NCBI GenBank assembly: GCA_036346395.1
Contig: CM070604.1
Coordinates: 32,329,662-32,393,661 of the forward strand
Reading direction: 5' to 3'
DNA length: 64,000 nt
Source of the DNA: Hsuehochloa calcarea
Taxonomy: Eukaryota > Streptophyta > Magnoliopsida > Poales > Poaceae
The first letter of the stretch is position 1, and the number at the start of each line of letters is the position of its first letter. This document shows, in pieces, positions 23,718 to 35,720 of this stretch. The translations under genes and the position numbers were made by a program. Under the pieces are notes generated by a model. That model had not been told where the DNA came from. It did no database searches and worked only from the letters and a program-made list of their open reading frames with translations.

Positions 23718-24229
23718 CTAAAGACAACAATAGAGCAAGGGTGAGTCCACGACTCAGCAAATACATCCATAAACAACGAACAATAATAAATCAACAGCAT
23801 TCAATAACTCCATTATCATCACATGCACTTCTATTAACATTCTCATTCATCAATCTCAAATATCAATGCAACTCTATTCTATATGTCCACATGCACTTCT
23901 TTTCGCGTATACCGGTATAGCATGAGTGAATGCTCGCGACAACATTCACTCTCAAGCCCGTTCCTCCAAAAGGACCGGGGACCTCCTCCACTCCCGTGGA
24001 GTTGTGATCATCATGATCACCTTCTCAAATGCAATGATGCTTATGTATACAAAATATGCAAAACTCCAACATAAACATCATATCCAACTTTTCATCATGC
24101 TTGTCAACAAAGATATAATCATACCAATTCATTGTTTGCAATTAAACCAAATAAAAGCACAACAATAATGGTAATAGAAGATAAAGAAAACAGTGATCGA
24201 TCATTGATCGCTGTCTACCATGCACTTGC
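23718..24229 (-). other. Putative GC-AG intron 2 in the G2 3' LTR
   Basis: On the minus strand the donor AAAG|GCAAGTGC (intron starts 24229) and acceptor TCTTTAG|GTGA (ends 23718) enclose 512 nt, including the stem-loop chain. The 58-nt exon before it is 24230-24287, preceded by TAATGTAG|GAG. A first intron of 744 nt (24288-25031) with donor GGAG|GTTTGA is possible but weaker. Splicing is inferred from motifs and from matching positions in three other families. Confidence 0.5.
23908..24020 (-). promoter_or_regulatory. Stem-loop chain and TATACCGGTATA palindrome in G2
   Basis: In plus-strand order: palindrome TATACCGGTATA (23908-23919); 9-bp stem GAGTGAATG/CATTCACTC (23924-23951); interrupted stem CCCGTTCCT (23957-23979); 6-bp stem CTCCAC/GTGGAG (23986-24001); 8-bp stem GTGATCAT/ATGATCAC (24004-24020). 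The function is unknown. Confidence 0.75.
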
Positions 24230-25631
24230 CTTTACTAGTTGCGACGCACGATTTGACTCGAAGATGGCAACAAGTACGACGCTTCTCCTACATTAAATAC
24301 ACACATCTCAATACAAGCTACAGCATCATAAGAACAACAATCAATCGACATCGCTCCTACACGTCCCCAAATATACCACATTACGCCGATATCGAAAAGT
24401 TACCCGTAGCTGTCCGGTTACTAAAAAGAGCGTAACTTTTGACTCGAAAGTCCGATCACCACAAACCACCCCATTCTGGATTCTTTACAAAATTATCCAC
24501 TTTTTCTTAGATTATGAAGACTTCTAATTAAATCATCTAACCCTCCGTATTTAGCCCAGAAAGCCGATCTGTCCGCTTCGGAACAGCAGACTTAATAAAT
24601 TCATAACTTTTGTTTTACTCAACCAAAATGCGCGTTCTCAGATCCTACAGAACCATTGGACAATTATCTACAACTTTCATGTAGATCAAAAACTCTAATT
24701 AGGCTATTTACTATTTTTACTTTACAATCTACCAAAACAGCGCCAAAAGACGATAACCCTAAAAACAGCGGCCTTTCGAAAAACATAACTCTAATTATAC
24801 TCGTCCGATTGACGTGATAAAATATGCTATAGAAAGATATCGAAATTACCTACAATTAACTAGTAGATGACATTACCAAAATGTGCCATTAAGATATCCG
24901 AATAAATCGTACAACGGACTGCAGACTAACCGATCTATTAATCGACCTCTCTATTAGACAAATTAAACCTCTCTAAACAATCTCAGTTATAATCTCTAAT
25001 TAACAGCAAACAGAGAGAACATGTATCAAACCTCCACGTGACGTCGTCAACGCACACGCGGCAGCAGCAGTCGGTTGGTCGGCTAGGCTACAGGCGACGG
25101 CGCTTGGCTGGGGCGTTGTCTGTGCAAGTCGCTACGGAGAACGCAAAGAAAAGCAAAGAAGAAGAAACAAGCCGGCAAACCGGCTCAAAGATAATGGGGC
25201 AGCGCAGCAGCCTTCTGGTGAAGCGGTCGCGGAAACAAAAATAAAGAAGATCGCCTTGCGCAGAGCGAAGACTGCGGCGGCAAGCAGCACTTGCAGTGTG
25301 ACGCGCTCAGCAGAAGAGGTTTCAGCGCTACCACGCGCAGGGACTCGGCTGATGGGAAAAAGAATGCGGCGCACAGGGACGGCCGGGAAGAAAAAAATGA
25401 CGGCGCTGATTTCCAGAGACAAGAAAAATTGGCGGCTGGGGTGGAAAAAAAATAACACAAGGGAGAGCTAGGGTTTCTCGAAACAAAAAAACCAAGATCT
25501 ATTTATAGCTCATAAAAAATCCGAAAATCTATTTTCATAAATCCCTTTTATTTAATTACGCAAAACCCTAAATTCTTTAATTACTTAACTTATTATTTTT
25601 ATTGCTATTAATATGATTTTCGAATATTACA

Positions 25632-25664
25632 TTCTACCCCCTTAACTGAATTCGACCCGAATTC
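25632..25664 (-). other. G2 purine tract and adjoining hairpin
   Basis: The minus strand has a TTAAGGGGGTAGAA tract directly before the LTR. Next to it GAATTCG/CGAATTC (25648-25664) forms a 7-bp stem with a 3-nt loop. Confidence 0.8.
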
Positions 25665-25702
25665 TAATCGCCGCTCTACTCAAATAAAAGCGCATAACCA
25701 AA

Positions 25703-26240
25703 TTAAACAACAAAATAACACGTGCAGACGTGAACAACTCGGGTATTGCTCGCGCATGCGAGACTCCAACTCCCAAGTCGCCTCTCTCTCGGATCGATCG
25801 TCCACAAAGACCTTGACGTATACCAACGTCTTGTGCCTCGGCCTCGCTCAGACCTCTCCGTATCGCGCGGACGCGACTCAACTGTGAGGTCTTGCTCAAT
25901 AGTCAGCGGCTCTAATGAAATCTTATGCTCTGGATCTCTCAAAAACTTTCTCAGCATCGAGACATGGAACACATTGTGAACTCCACGCATGGACTCAGGA
26001 AGATCCAAGCGGTAAGCTAACTTCCCAATTCTTGCAATAATCGAGAACGGTCCAACGTACCTCGGGCTAAGCTTCCCTTTGGTACCGAACCGAACAATGC
26101 CTTTAGTGGGAGACACTCTCAAGAGCACCTGGTCACCCACCTCAAACTCCAAGTCGCGCCTCCTCAAATCAGCATAACTTTTCTGTCTACTCTGAGCTGC
26201 TAACAGATTCTGCCTCACCATGGCCACACGCTCAACGGTC
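25703..26240 (-). pseudogene. G2 pol: integrase C-terminus and chromodomain-like end
   Basis: The frame shows the GPF/Y-type region (RFGTKGKLSPRYVGPFSI), RLDLPESMRGVHNVFHVS, then LRDPEHKISLEPLTIEQDL. The downstream chromodomain-like part (about 25750-25850) is out of frame; its better-preserved equivalent in the second copy is at 32810-33010. Such ends are thought to guide insertion into heterochromatin in chromoviruses. A frameshift at about 25860 separates the parts. Confidence 0.85.
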
Positions 26241-27149
26241 TTCTGAATCCAGTCCGGACCCAAAATTGCCTTCTCTCCAACTGCATCCCAACAAAGCGGC
26301 GATCTGCACTTCCGCACATAGAGAACCTCAAATGGCGCACTCTAATCTTGGAATGGTAACTATTATTATAAGCAAACTCTGCAAGTGGCAACTGGTCCTC
26401 CCAACTACCCTTCCAAGATAGAACACAAGATCGCAACATGTCCTCCAAAGTCTGAATAGTCCGCTCTGACTGCCCATCTGTCTGTGGGTGAAACGCTGTA
26501 CTAAGGCGAAGTTGTGTGCCCAATGCACTCTGCAGACTCTCCCAGAACTTGGAGACAATCTTAGCATCCTCGCGAAATGATGGTCTTTGGCACACCATGC
26601 GCTCTTACTATCTCACGCACATAAATAGGAGCTAGGTCACTCATTGAATTTGTCGTGCGAATAGGAATGAAGTCTTGCAGACTTGTTGAATCGATCCATC
26701 ACTACCCAAATGCATCCTTCCTCGCGGCGCATTTGAGGTAACGCCACCACAAAGTCCATAGAGATATCATCCCAAGGCCACTGGGTACCTCCAAAGGTTG
26801 CAACAACCTGCGGGGCGCTTGTGCTCGCTTTCACTTGGCGACAAACACCACAAGAAGCCACATAATTAGCAATGTCCACCTTCATTCTTTTCCACCAAAA
26901 TTCTGCTTGAGATCTCGATACATCTTAGTCTCACCAGATGAGCGATTATGCAGTGCGATGTGCCTCCTCAAAATATCATCCTTGACCTCCGCCTTTTGCG
27001 TACGCAAAGCGTCCTTTAAACCTCAAAGTACGAGAATCGTCCATGCTAAAATCACTCTCTTTGCCTTCATCCGGGCGCTTCCTAACCTCCTGTAATAACG
27101 GTCACTCTGTTGTGCTTCCCTTTGCACGGCGGAATAGCCGACTCAAGAA
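26215..27149 (-). pseudogene. G2 pol: integrase zinc finger and core
   Basis: The zinc-binding end has ANYVASCGVCRQVKA, followed by WPWDDISMDFVVALP with the first catalytic Asp and WVVMDRF (26637-26885). The second frame (26215-26598) has RLSTAFHPQTDGQSERTIQ with the region of the catalytic Glu, and EFAYNNSYHS. Small indels between 26598 and 26640 break the frame. Confidence 0.88.
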
Positions 27150-27680
27150 TCAATCGAGTCTCAACATGTGATGTGCCCGATAACAATAGGATATACCCAT
27201 GCGATCAAAATCAGCAATGAGGTAATCTAGAGTAGCGAGAGTCGCCTTGCGACTAAGAGCATCTGCAACAACATTGGCCTTGCCTGGATGATACTGAATA
27301 GTAAGATCATAATCCTTGATCAATTCCAACCACCTCCTTTGCCTCAAATTCAGATCCTTCTGAGTGAAGATAAATTTGAGACTCTTGTGATCGGTGAAAA
27401 TATCACAAGGCTCGCCAGATAGATAATGCCTCCAAATCTTGAGAGCAAAACAACCGCACCAACTCCAAATCGTGAGTGGGATAATTACGCTCGTGCTTCT
27501 TTAATCGCCTCGACGCATAAGCAATCACCTTCTTGTCTTGCATGAGAACACAGCCAAGACCCACTCGAGACGATCTGAAAAGATCGTGAACCGCTTCCGG
27601 CTCGGGAAGAGTGAGAATAGGAGAGGTCACCAACTTTGTCCTTCAAAATGCGTAAATAGCGCTCACACTCATCACCCACT
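27150..27680 (-). pseudogene. G2 pol: RNase H
   Basis: Visible parts are GCVLMQDKKVIAYASRRLK.HERNYPTHDLEL (27403-27633, with the dot marking an extra residue) and LELIKDYDLTIQYHPGKAN VVADALSRK (27150-27347). These are the usual blocks of Gypsy RNase H. Two frame breaks interrupt it. Confidence 0.85.
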
Positions 27681-27685
27681 GAATC

Positions 27686-28429
27686 TCACACCTTTTGAGT
27701 AAGCCGAGACATCGGTTTAGCGAGGATAGAGAAATCCTGCACAAAACGCCGATAATAACCAGCCAATCCCAAGAAACTCCTCACCTCCTTCACATTAGTC
27801 GGCCTCTTCCAATCCACCACTGTGGAGACCTTGCTAGGATCAACAGCAATACCTTGAGGGTTAATCACATGACCCAGAAAACCCACTTCTGAAATCCAGA
27901 ACTCACACTTCTTCAACTTAGCATAGAATTTGTGCTCTCTCAAAGTATCTAAAACCAGCCTCAAATGACGCTCATGATCCTCATTGGTCTTGGAATAGAT
28001 AAGAATGTCATCAATGAACACCACCACGAAGTCATCTAGATACTCGTGCAACATGTTGTTCATGGTCTCCATAAAAATGGCAGGTGCATTAGTCAATCCA
28101 AAAGACATAACTTTATACTCATAATGCCCATACCTGGTGGAGAAAGCAGTCTTCTCTACATCCTGCTCACGCACACGGATTTGATTATACCGATCGAGAT
28201 CAATCTTGGAGAACACTTGAGCTCCATTCAACCGATCAAACAAATCCTCAATGCGGGGCAATGGATATTTATTCTTGATTGTGACTGCATTAAGCGCACG
28301 GTAATCAATACACATACGCCAACTCCCATCCTTCTTCTCGTGAATGAGCAGAGCTCCCACGGCGATACACTACGCCTGATCAAACCTTTAGCCAACAAAT
28401 CATCCAACTGCTTCTTCAACTCGTCCTGA
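27686..28429 (-). pseudogene. G2 pol: reverse transcriptase
   Basis: A 224-residue open frame (27686-28360) holds KKDGSWRMCIDYRALN, YPLPRIEDLFDRL, SKIDL, FGLTNAPAIFM, the catalytic FIDDILIYS (about 28005-28030), and FLGHVI. This is a nearly intact Gypsy RT palm with its Asp pair in place. A frame change near 28355 separates it from the N-terminal segment (28228-28429, KKQLDDLLAKGLIRRSVSPW). Confidence 0.93.
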
Positions 28430-28438
28430 ACGGACGTG

Positions 28439-29003
28439 CTAATCGATATGGAGACATCGAGATGGGACGAGTACCCGGAACAAGATCAATACGAAACTCC
28501 ACGTCTCGCACAGGTGGCAAACCGGAAGCTCACCGGAACACATCCGATAATCACTAACCACTGGAATCTCCTCAATCTGCGAAGCCACGCTCGGTTTCTC
28601 AGCAAGAGCTAAAAGAAGCCCGGTTTTCATCGCACGACGACCGGAACACCCCGGTAACATCGAAAGAGAGCGGGGGCGCACTCCTGAAAGGTCAACGTCT
28701 CCCAGGCGAGGTGCGCACGAGACCGTCTCTGTAAACAAGATATCACGGCTCGATAAGAGTGCAACCAATCCCTACCCAAGATAACGTCGAACGGCTCCAT
28801 TTGAATAACTATCAAATTCGCCGTGAACTTCTCTCCATCAACAATAATAGAACACCCAGGACAAACAGTAGAGCTAGCAATAATACCCCCAGGAGAACTA
28901 ACCAACACTGACTGAGAAATCCACTGCATACTCAAGTTCGCTCTCCTAGCAAACGCCGACGAAACAAGCGAAAAGGTAGCCCCGAATCAAAAGGACTAAA
29001 GCA
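28439..29003 (-). pseudogene. G2 pol: aspartic protease
   Basis: Frame 28627-28935 shows GCSIIVDGEKFTANLIVIQ and FDVILGRDWLHSY, the retropepsin-like fold of Gypsy elements. The active-site D-S-G-A region lies at about 28985-29000 in another frame, next to a small indel. The part towards RT (28439-28768) is broken. Confidence 0.82.
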
Positions 29004-30175
29004 TCAAGCGAATCCACAAGCAAAGTACATCACCACGTCGGGGCGACCGCGGACTCTGCGAGGCATGGCGTACACTCTGTGGCGCCATGGCGAAAGAAGA
29101 CGGCGGGCGGCGAGAGCCCCGACAATCTGCGTGGCGGTGCGGTGTAATGCCGGTCGTGCGGCACTGAAGCGGTGCCGAGGTGGCGGTGCCGATGAGTACC
29201 TATTTGGGCGCCCAAAGTGAAAAATGGCATCGCCGGAGGAGCGATCATCATCGGAAAGATCCTCGGCGGGACCCATCAAGAAGAAGATGGCACAGCTCCC
29301 ACTTGATCACGCTAAGCGGGTTCTCGCGACACACCGCTCCTTGTGACCGGTCGGCCACACCGCGGCAATCACCCGTCCAAGTGCACTTTCAGCAGCAGCG
29401 GTGTCCATCACCGCACTTAAAGCAAAGCATGCCCCGCCTCGGGACAGACGAAGAGCCGAGTACTGCAAAGGGACGAGGCGCCAAGAAGAGAACGGCCTCG
29501 ATCGCTTAGACACGAAAGATGCGGTCCTCCCTTGAATTTCTTGAAAGTGTTGAGCAGACCCCACTTCCTCACTGAGCTCCTCTTGGTCACCACCAGAAAC
29601 TACCGATCCACCGAGGCTTGCGCCTTTGTGAGTCGCATCTCCAACTCCATGCCCCGGCTTGCTCCACAACAGAGCTGTAGTCACGGAGTGGAGTAGCTCC
29701 CAACACATGTCGAGACTCGACTGAGACCCGACGGAACCTCTTGGCTTTCGAAGATCATCGTTAGCTCTGAAGGGACGGCGAACCAAGTTGTTGAACTCAC
29801 CTCATACTCAAGAATAGACCTCTTCCCCGAGCAAAGGTCGTCAAGGCAACCTCCATCTTCTCAACAAAAGAATAGGGTAGAACTTCCCCTTGAACTGATC
29901 AACAAAGTCCTCCCAAGTGACTGAACCTTGAGCGGCGGTCCTCGAAGACAACACGCCCTCCCACCAAATATCCGCCTGTTGACGAAGAGCACGGATCTCT
30001 CCCACCAACTCTCTCAGCAACGCAGGGGTCTCATCTTGGGCCCCAACCGGAGGCGGGTTAACAAGAACCCCTCGCCTCGACTCAATCACACAGGAGGTGG
30101 CTCCACGGAACCTCGCCCGCGGGCCCGACCTCCACGACCGCGGCCACCACGACCACGTCCTCTACCCCTCGACAT
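29004..30175 (-). pseudogene. G2 gag
   Basis: The likely start is the ATG at 30175-30173, about 250 nt from the primer site. It opens a Gly/Arg-rich N-terminus (MSRGRGRGRGGRGRGG) that ends at a stop near 30090. The capsid part follows in another frame (29841-30089: LRELVGEIRALRQQADIWWEG and TWEDFVDQFKGKFYP). A CFKCG-type zinc knuckle remnant lies at about 29395-29425. Frames are badly broken between 29004 and 29840. Confidence 0.82.
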
Positions 30176-30421
30176 AGCTATCAACCACAATCAACAATAC
30201 ACAATGAGCTCAAAGCTCAAAATAAACTCATCCATCAATGAACAACATAACGGAAGCGTAAAACTATATTCGTACCTCTCTCTAACCTACTGTGCACTAG
30301 TGTGTCAAATTTTAGGTTAGTTAACCATTAGCAAATTTTAGTTGATTTCCTAAACTAAAACAAATTTTAACAATTTTAGTTTGCCTAAGTTGTTAATCTA
30401 TTCACCACGGACCTAAAGCCC

Positions 30422-30433
30422 GCTCTGATACCA
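30422..30433 (-). other. G2 primer-binding site
   Basis: The minus strand reads TGGTATCAGAGC, two bases from the 5' LTR. Confidence 0.95.
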
Positions 30434-30435
30434 AC

Positions 30436-32734
30436 TGTAACACCCCAGCCCAACACTGAGCCTAGAATGCCACCACATTACACTTTAAACTAATAATCAA
30501 TGACACACTATAAAATTACCTCAAGAAATCATCAATAATCATATCAATGGATCACAAAAGAACATGCATAACTATGGATCAAACGATAATGAATACGCAA
30601 GGAAAAGAATAACCAGGTATATAATCCAAAATAGCATCAACCAATGAATCCAAATTAATAAAGCAAATAGTCTAGTCCAAATGATATCCTAAACATTATT
30701 CAATAACGAACATGTCCAAGAGTAATCCAATATTGAATGAAAAGATTATTATGGCGAATGATCATGTGTTGTCCATGTGCTCTACTCGCTCTCAATTACG
30801 GCATCCTCGAAGATCACCTAAAGACAACAATAGAGCAAGGGTGAGTCCACGACTCAGCAAATACATCCATAAACAACGAACAATAATAAATCAACAGCAT
30901 TCAATAACTCCATTATCATCACATGCACTTCTATTAACATTCTCATTCATCAATCTCAAATATCAATGCAACTCTATTCTATATGTCCACATGCACTTCT
31001 TTTCGCGTATCACGGTATAGCATGAGTGAATGCTCGCGACAACATTCACTCTCAAGCCCGTTCCTCCAAAGGACGGGGACCTCCTCCACTCCGTGGAGTT
31101 GTGATCATCATGATCACCTTCTCAAATGCAATGATGCTTATGTATACAAAATATGCAAAACTCCAACATAAACATCATATCCAACTTTTCATCATGCTTG
31201 TCAACAAAGATATAATCATACCAATTCATTGTTTGCAATTAAACCAAATAAAAGCACAACAATAATGGTAATAGAAGATAAAGAAAACAGTGATCGATCA
31301 TTGATCGCTGTCTACCATGCACTTGCCTTTACTAGTTGCGACGCACGATTTGACTCGAAGATGGCAACAAGTACGACGCTTCTCCTACATTAAATACACA
31401 CATCTCAATACAAGCTACAGCATCATAAGAACAACAATCAATCGACATCGCTCCTACACGTCCCCAAATATACCACATTACGCCGATATCGAAAAGTTAC
31501 CCGTAGCTGTCCGGTTACTAAAAAGAGCGTAACTTTTGACTCGAAAGTCCGATCACCACAAACCACCCCATTCTGGATTCTTTACAAAATTATCCACTTT
31601 TTCTTAGATTATGAAGACTTCTAATTAAATCATCTAACCCTCCGTATTTAGCCCAGAAAGCCGATCTGTCCGCTTCGGAACAGCAGACTTAATAAATTCA
31701 TAACTTTTGTTTTACTCAACCAAAATGCGCGTTCTCAGATCCTACAGAACCATTGGACAATTATCTACAACTTTCATGTAGATCAAAAACTCTAATTAGG
31801 CTATTTACTATTTTTACTTTACAATCTACCAAAACAGCGCCAAAAGACGATAACCCTAAAAACAGCGGCCTTTCGAAAAACATAACTCTAATTATACTCG
31901 TCCGATTGACGTGATAAAATATGCTATAGAAAGATATCGAAATTACCTACAATTAACTAGTAGATGACATTACCAAAATGTGCCATTAAGATATCCGAAT
32001 AAATCGTACAACGGACTGCAGACTAACCGATCTATTAATCGACCTCTCTATTAGACAAATTAAACCTCTCTAAACAATCTCAGTTATAATCTCTAATTAA
32101 CAGCAAACAGAGAGAACATGTATCAAACCTCCACGTGACGTCGTCAACGCACACGCGGCAGCAGCAGTCGGTTGGTCGGCTAGGCTACAGGCGACGGCGC
32201 TTGGCTGGGGCGTTGTCTGCTGGCGTCGGTGAACGCAAAGAGCAAAGAAGAAGAAGAAAAAGAAATAAAAACCGGCTCAAGCCATATAAGCGCAGCGCAG
32301 CAGCCTTCGGGTGAAGCGGTCGCGTTAGGAAACAAAATAAAGCAGCGATCGCCTTGCGCAGGAGCGAAGACCTGCAGCAGCAGCGCAGCCTTGCAGGTGA
32401 CGCGGCTCCAGCAGCAGGGTTTCGGGCGGCTACCACGCGCAGGGACTCGGCTGATGGGAAAAAGAATGCGGCGCACAGGGACGGCCGGGAAGAAAAAAAT
32501 GACGGCGCTGATTTCCAGAGACAAGAAAAATTGGCGGCTGGGGTGGAAAAAAAATAACACAAGGGAGAGCTAGGGTTTCTCGAAACAAAAAAACCAAGAT
32601 CTATTTATAGCTCATAAAAAATCCGAAAATCTATTTTCATAAATCCCTTTTATTTAATTACGCAAAACCCTAAATTCTTTAATTACTTAACTTATTATTT
32701 TTATTGCTATTAATATGATTTTCAGAATATTACA
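30436..32734 (-). repeat. G2 5' LTR, shared by the two interiors
   Basis: This LTR is 2,299 bp. Its outer side joins the purine tract of a second, partial interior rather than flanking DNA. It repeats the stem-loop chain (31005-31100) and splice-like motifs (exon 31327-31384; introns 30818-31326 and 31385-32128). Confidence 0.93.
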
Positions 32735-34466
32735 TTCTACCCCCCTTAACGGAATTCGACCCCGAATTCTAATCGCCGTTCTACTCAAATAAAAACTGCA
32801 CAACTGAAATTAAACAACAAAATAACACGTACCCGACGTGAACAACTCCGGGTATTGCTCGCGCATGCGAGACTCCAACTCCCAAGTCGCCTCTCTCTCG
32901 GACTGATGCGTCCACAGCACCTTGACGTATACCAACGTCTTGTGCCTCAGCACTCGCTCCGACCTCTCCGAATCTTGCACGACGCGACTCAACCGTGAGG
33001 TCTTGCTCAATAGTCGCTCTCTAATGAAATCTTATGCTCGGATCTCTCAAAACTTTCTCAAAGATCGAGACATGGAACACATTGTGAACTCCACGCATGG
33101 ACTCAGGAAGATCCAAGCGGTAAGCTAACTTCCCAATTCTTGCAATAATCGAGAACGGTCCAACGTACCTCGGGCTAAGCTTCCCTTTGGTACCGAACCG
33201 AACAATGCCTTTAGTGGGAGACACTCTCAAGAGCACCTGGTCACCCACCTCAAACTCCAAGTCGCGCCTCCTCAAATCAAGATAACTTTTCTCGTCTACT
33301 CGAGTGCTAATGATTACGCCTCACCATGGCCACACGCTCAACGGTCTTGAATCCAATCGGACCCAAAATTGCCTTCTCTCCAATCGCATCCCAACAAAGC
33401 GGCGATCGCACTTCCGCCCATAGAGAACCTCAAATGGCGCAACTCTAATCTTCGGAATGGTAACTATTATTATAAGCAAACTCGCAAGTGGCAATGGTCC
33501 TCCCAACTACCCTTCCAAGATAGAACACAAGATCGCAACATGTCCTCCAAAGTCTGAATAGTCCGCTCTGACTGCCCATCTGTCTGTGGGTGAAACGCTG
33601 TACTAAGGCGAAGTTGTGTGCCCAATGCACTCTGCAGACTCTCCCAGAACTTGGAGACAATCTTCGCATCCACATCGCGAAATGATGGTCTTTGGCACAC
33701 CATGCGCCTTACTATCTCACGCACATAAATAGGAGCTAGGTCACTCATTGAATTTGTCGTGCGAATAGGAATGAAGTCTTGTGAGACTTGCTGAATCGAT
33801 CCATCACTACCCAAACTGCATCCTTCCCTCGCGGCGTACGAGGTAACGCCACCACAAAGTCCATAGAGATATCATCCCAAGGCCACTGGGGTACCTCCAA
33901 AGGTTGCAACAACCCTGCAGGACGCTTGTGCTCCGCTTTCACTTGCTGACAAACACCACAAGAAGCCACATAATTAGCAATGTCCACCTTCATTCTTTTC
34001 CACCAAAAATTTGCTTTGAGATCTCGATACATCTTAGTCTCACCAGATGAGCGATTATGGAGTGCGATGTGCCTCCCTCAAAATATCATCCTTGACCTCC
34101 GCCTTTTGCGGCACGCAAAGGCGTCCTTTAAACCTCAAAGTACCAGAATCGTCCATGCTAAAATCACTCTCTTTGCCTTCATCCAGACGCTTCCTAACCT
34201 CCTGTAATAACCGGTCACTCTGTTGTGCTTCCCGCACACGGTCTGGAATAGCTGACTCAAGAATCAACTGAGTCTCAACATGTGATGTGCCCGCATAACA
34301 ATAGGATATACCCATGCGATCAAAATCAGCAATGAGGTAATCTAGAGTAGCAGGAGTCGCCTTGCGACTAAGAGCATCTGCAACAACATTGGCCTTGCCT
34401 GGATGATACTGAATAGTAAGATCATAATCCTTGATCAATTCCAACCACCTCCTTTGCCTCAAATTC
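32735..34466 (-). pseudogene. G2 extra partial interior: RNase H end to chromodomain-like end
   Basis: This is a second copy of the 3' part of pol, matching 25632-27347. From the 5' side: RNase H end and zinc finger start (34055-34462), integrase core (33445-34032, with WPWDDISMDFVVALP and STAFHPQTDGQSE), integrase C-terminus (33021-33275) and a chromodomain-like end with SEREATWELESRMREQYPELF (32810-33010). It is truncated at 34466. Differences from the first copy are mostly at CAG/CTG sites. Confidence 0.9.
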
Positions 34467-34472
34467 CAACCA
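34467..34472. other. Junction filler between G2 and the G1 LTR
   Basis: CAACCA matches neither G2 (which continues as at 27340) nor the G1 LTR (as at 40800). Such filler is typical of end-joining repair. Confidence 0.6.
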
Positions 34473-35720
34473 TGCTGATCTGTTTTCTGGACTGTTGTAG
34501 ATGGGTTAGGTTTAGCAGTTAATTACCCCTCTGTTTTGGCCGAATCAGAAGATTCCGCCAACTAAGTTTTTGTAGCCTGATCAGTTAAGAATCAGTGAGC
34601 ACTGGTTTCAGGTCGTTTAGAGTTACAGTTAATTAATGGCGAATTTTCTTGTGCAACTGCCCGTAGAACGATAATCTGGACTTTTGGTGTAGATGTCAAA
34701 TTGAACCCTTGGGATGAGTAGGTTGATTAGAGAGCATCGTAGTACACTTGAAGCTGTGCCATATTCGATTATCCGTAATACGTGGTAATACTTGTGTAGG
34801 CGGTGAGACGGTGGGTGGAAGGACACCTTCGTTGTTTCACAACACGTCACCACACGGAAGGCAAGTGCAAATGTTTAATTCGTGTGAATTCATTGATTTC
34901 ATGTTAACTTGGTAAATTATGAATATTCATGTGATTTGAGTATGATGTGGTAGAGTCCAATACCTTATTCGATGATACATTGAGTTGAATGCCAAGTTAT
35001 GTTTTTCATTTCATGCATACATAATTCGCTTGATGTCCACGGAGTGAAACTTGTTTAAGTCCCATTAATTCCAATATGGGCATGTAAGACCTACCATTCC
35101 AATGTAGGCAGTTTCGGACATTCCGTATGAAACGTTCTTCATACGGACTTGGATCCCCGCTCTTTGTTAAGAGCGGGCTTAAGTGAACACCGACGGGTGT
35201 GTCACTAGTTATACCGGTATAAACATGTGGAAAGTCCATTCTCCTTCAATGCATTCATTCATTCATACCATGCTTTCTTAAATTCATGAAGTAAATGAGG
35301 TACTTGGTAGATTGTTTCAATTCGATGTTCTATGTGAATGTATATGTTGTGCTTCTTGAGTTTCGACTCACTCTTGTTTTTATTTATTTTTTAGGTGAAT
35401 TCGGTGAAAACGATTGCTAGCGGGAGGGTGTAGTCCAAAGACGTTCCTTGCACATGAATAAATTAATCATTCGTTAAAGTTCTATTTACATATCTTCGCT
35501 TTATTTATAATGTAATGGACTGTAATAATTGTCATTTGAAGGTTCATTATTATCGCTTTGGTAAATTCTCGTTTGAATTTATAGATGAACCGTGATTAAG
35601 CCATAGATTGTTATCTTGGTTAATCGTTTCTTTAGCATTGAATCGTTGTTAATCTTATGAAATGATTAGTAGATTGTCTTGTTAGGTGACATCTTGTCTT
35701 CCGAATAGACAGGTGTTACT
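34473..35720 (+). repeat. G1 middle LTR, second part
   Basis: It matches 40806-42057, so about 470 bp of the LTR (equivalent to 40336-40805) is missing. The end is misread or mutated as GGTGTTACTG. Confidence 0.9.
34861..35394 (+). other. Putative GC-AG intron 2 in the G1 middle LTR
   Basis: The 61-nt exon 34800-34860 ends GGAAG and is followed by GCAAGTGC; the acceptor is TTTTTTAG|GTGA. The intron is 534 nt and contains stem-loops (for example 35123-35146) and the palindrome TTATACCGGTATAA (35209-35222). The first donor is lost in the deletion at 34472. Confidence 0.5.

Larger units (their letters stand above)
23336..25631 (-). repeat. G2 3' LTR
   Basis: This LTR is 2,296 bp, from TGTAACACCCCAGCC to ATTACA on the plus strand. 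It is nearly identical to 30436-32734 except for a divergent block at about 25115-25350. Confidence 0.95.
23336..34466 (-). mobile_element. G2: Del/Tekay-type Gypsy element with extra partial interior
   Basis: On the minus strand the order is: partial interior (34466-32735), LTR (32734-30436), full interior (30435-25632), LTR (25631-23336). Domain order gag, protease, RT, RNase H, integrase, chromodomain-like end makes it Gypsy. The middle LTR is shared by two interiors, so this is a dimer-like product. It broke the middle LTR of G1, and the right end was lost with about 470 bp of that LTR. Confidence 0.92.
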
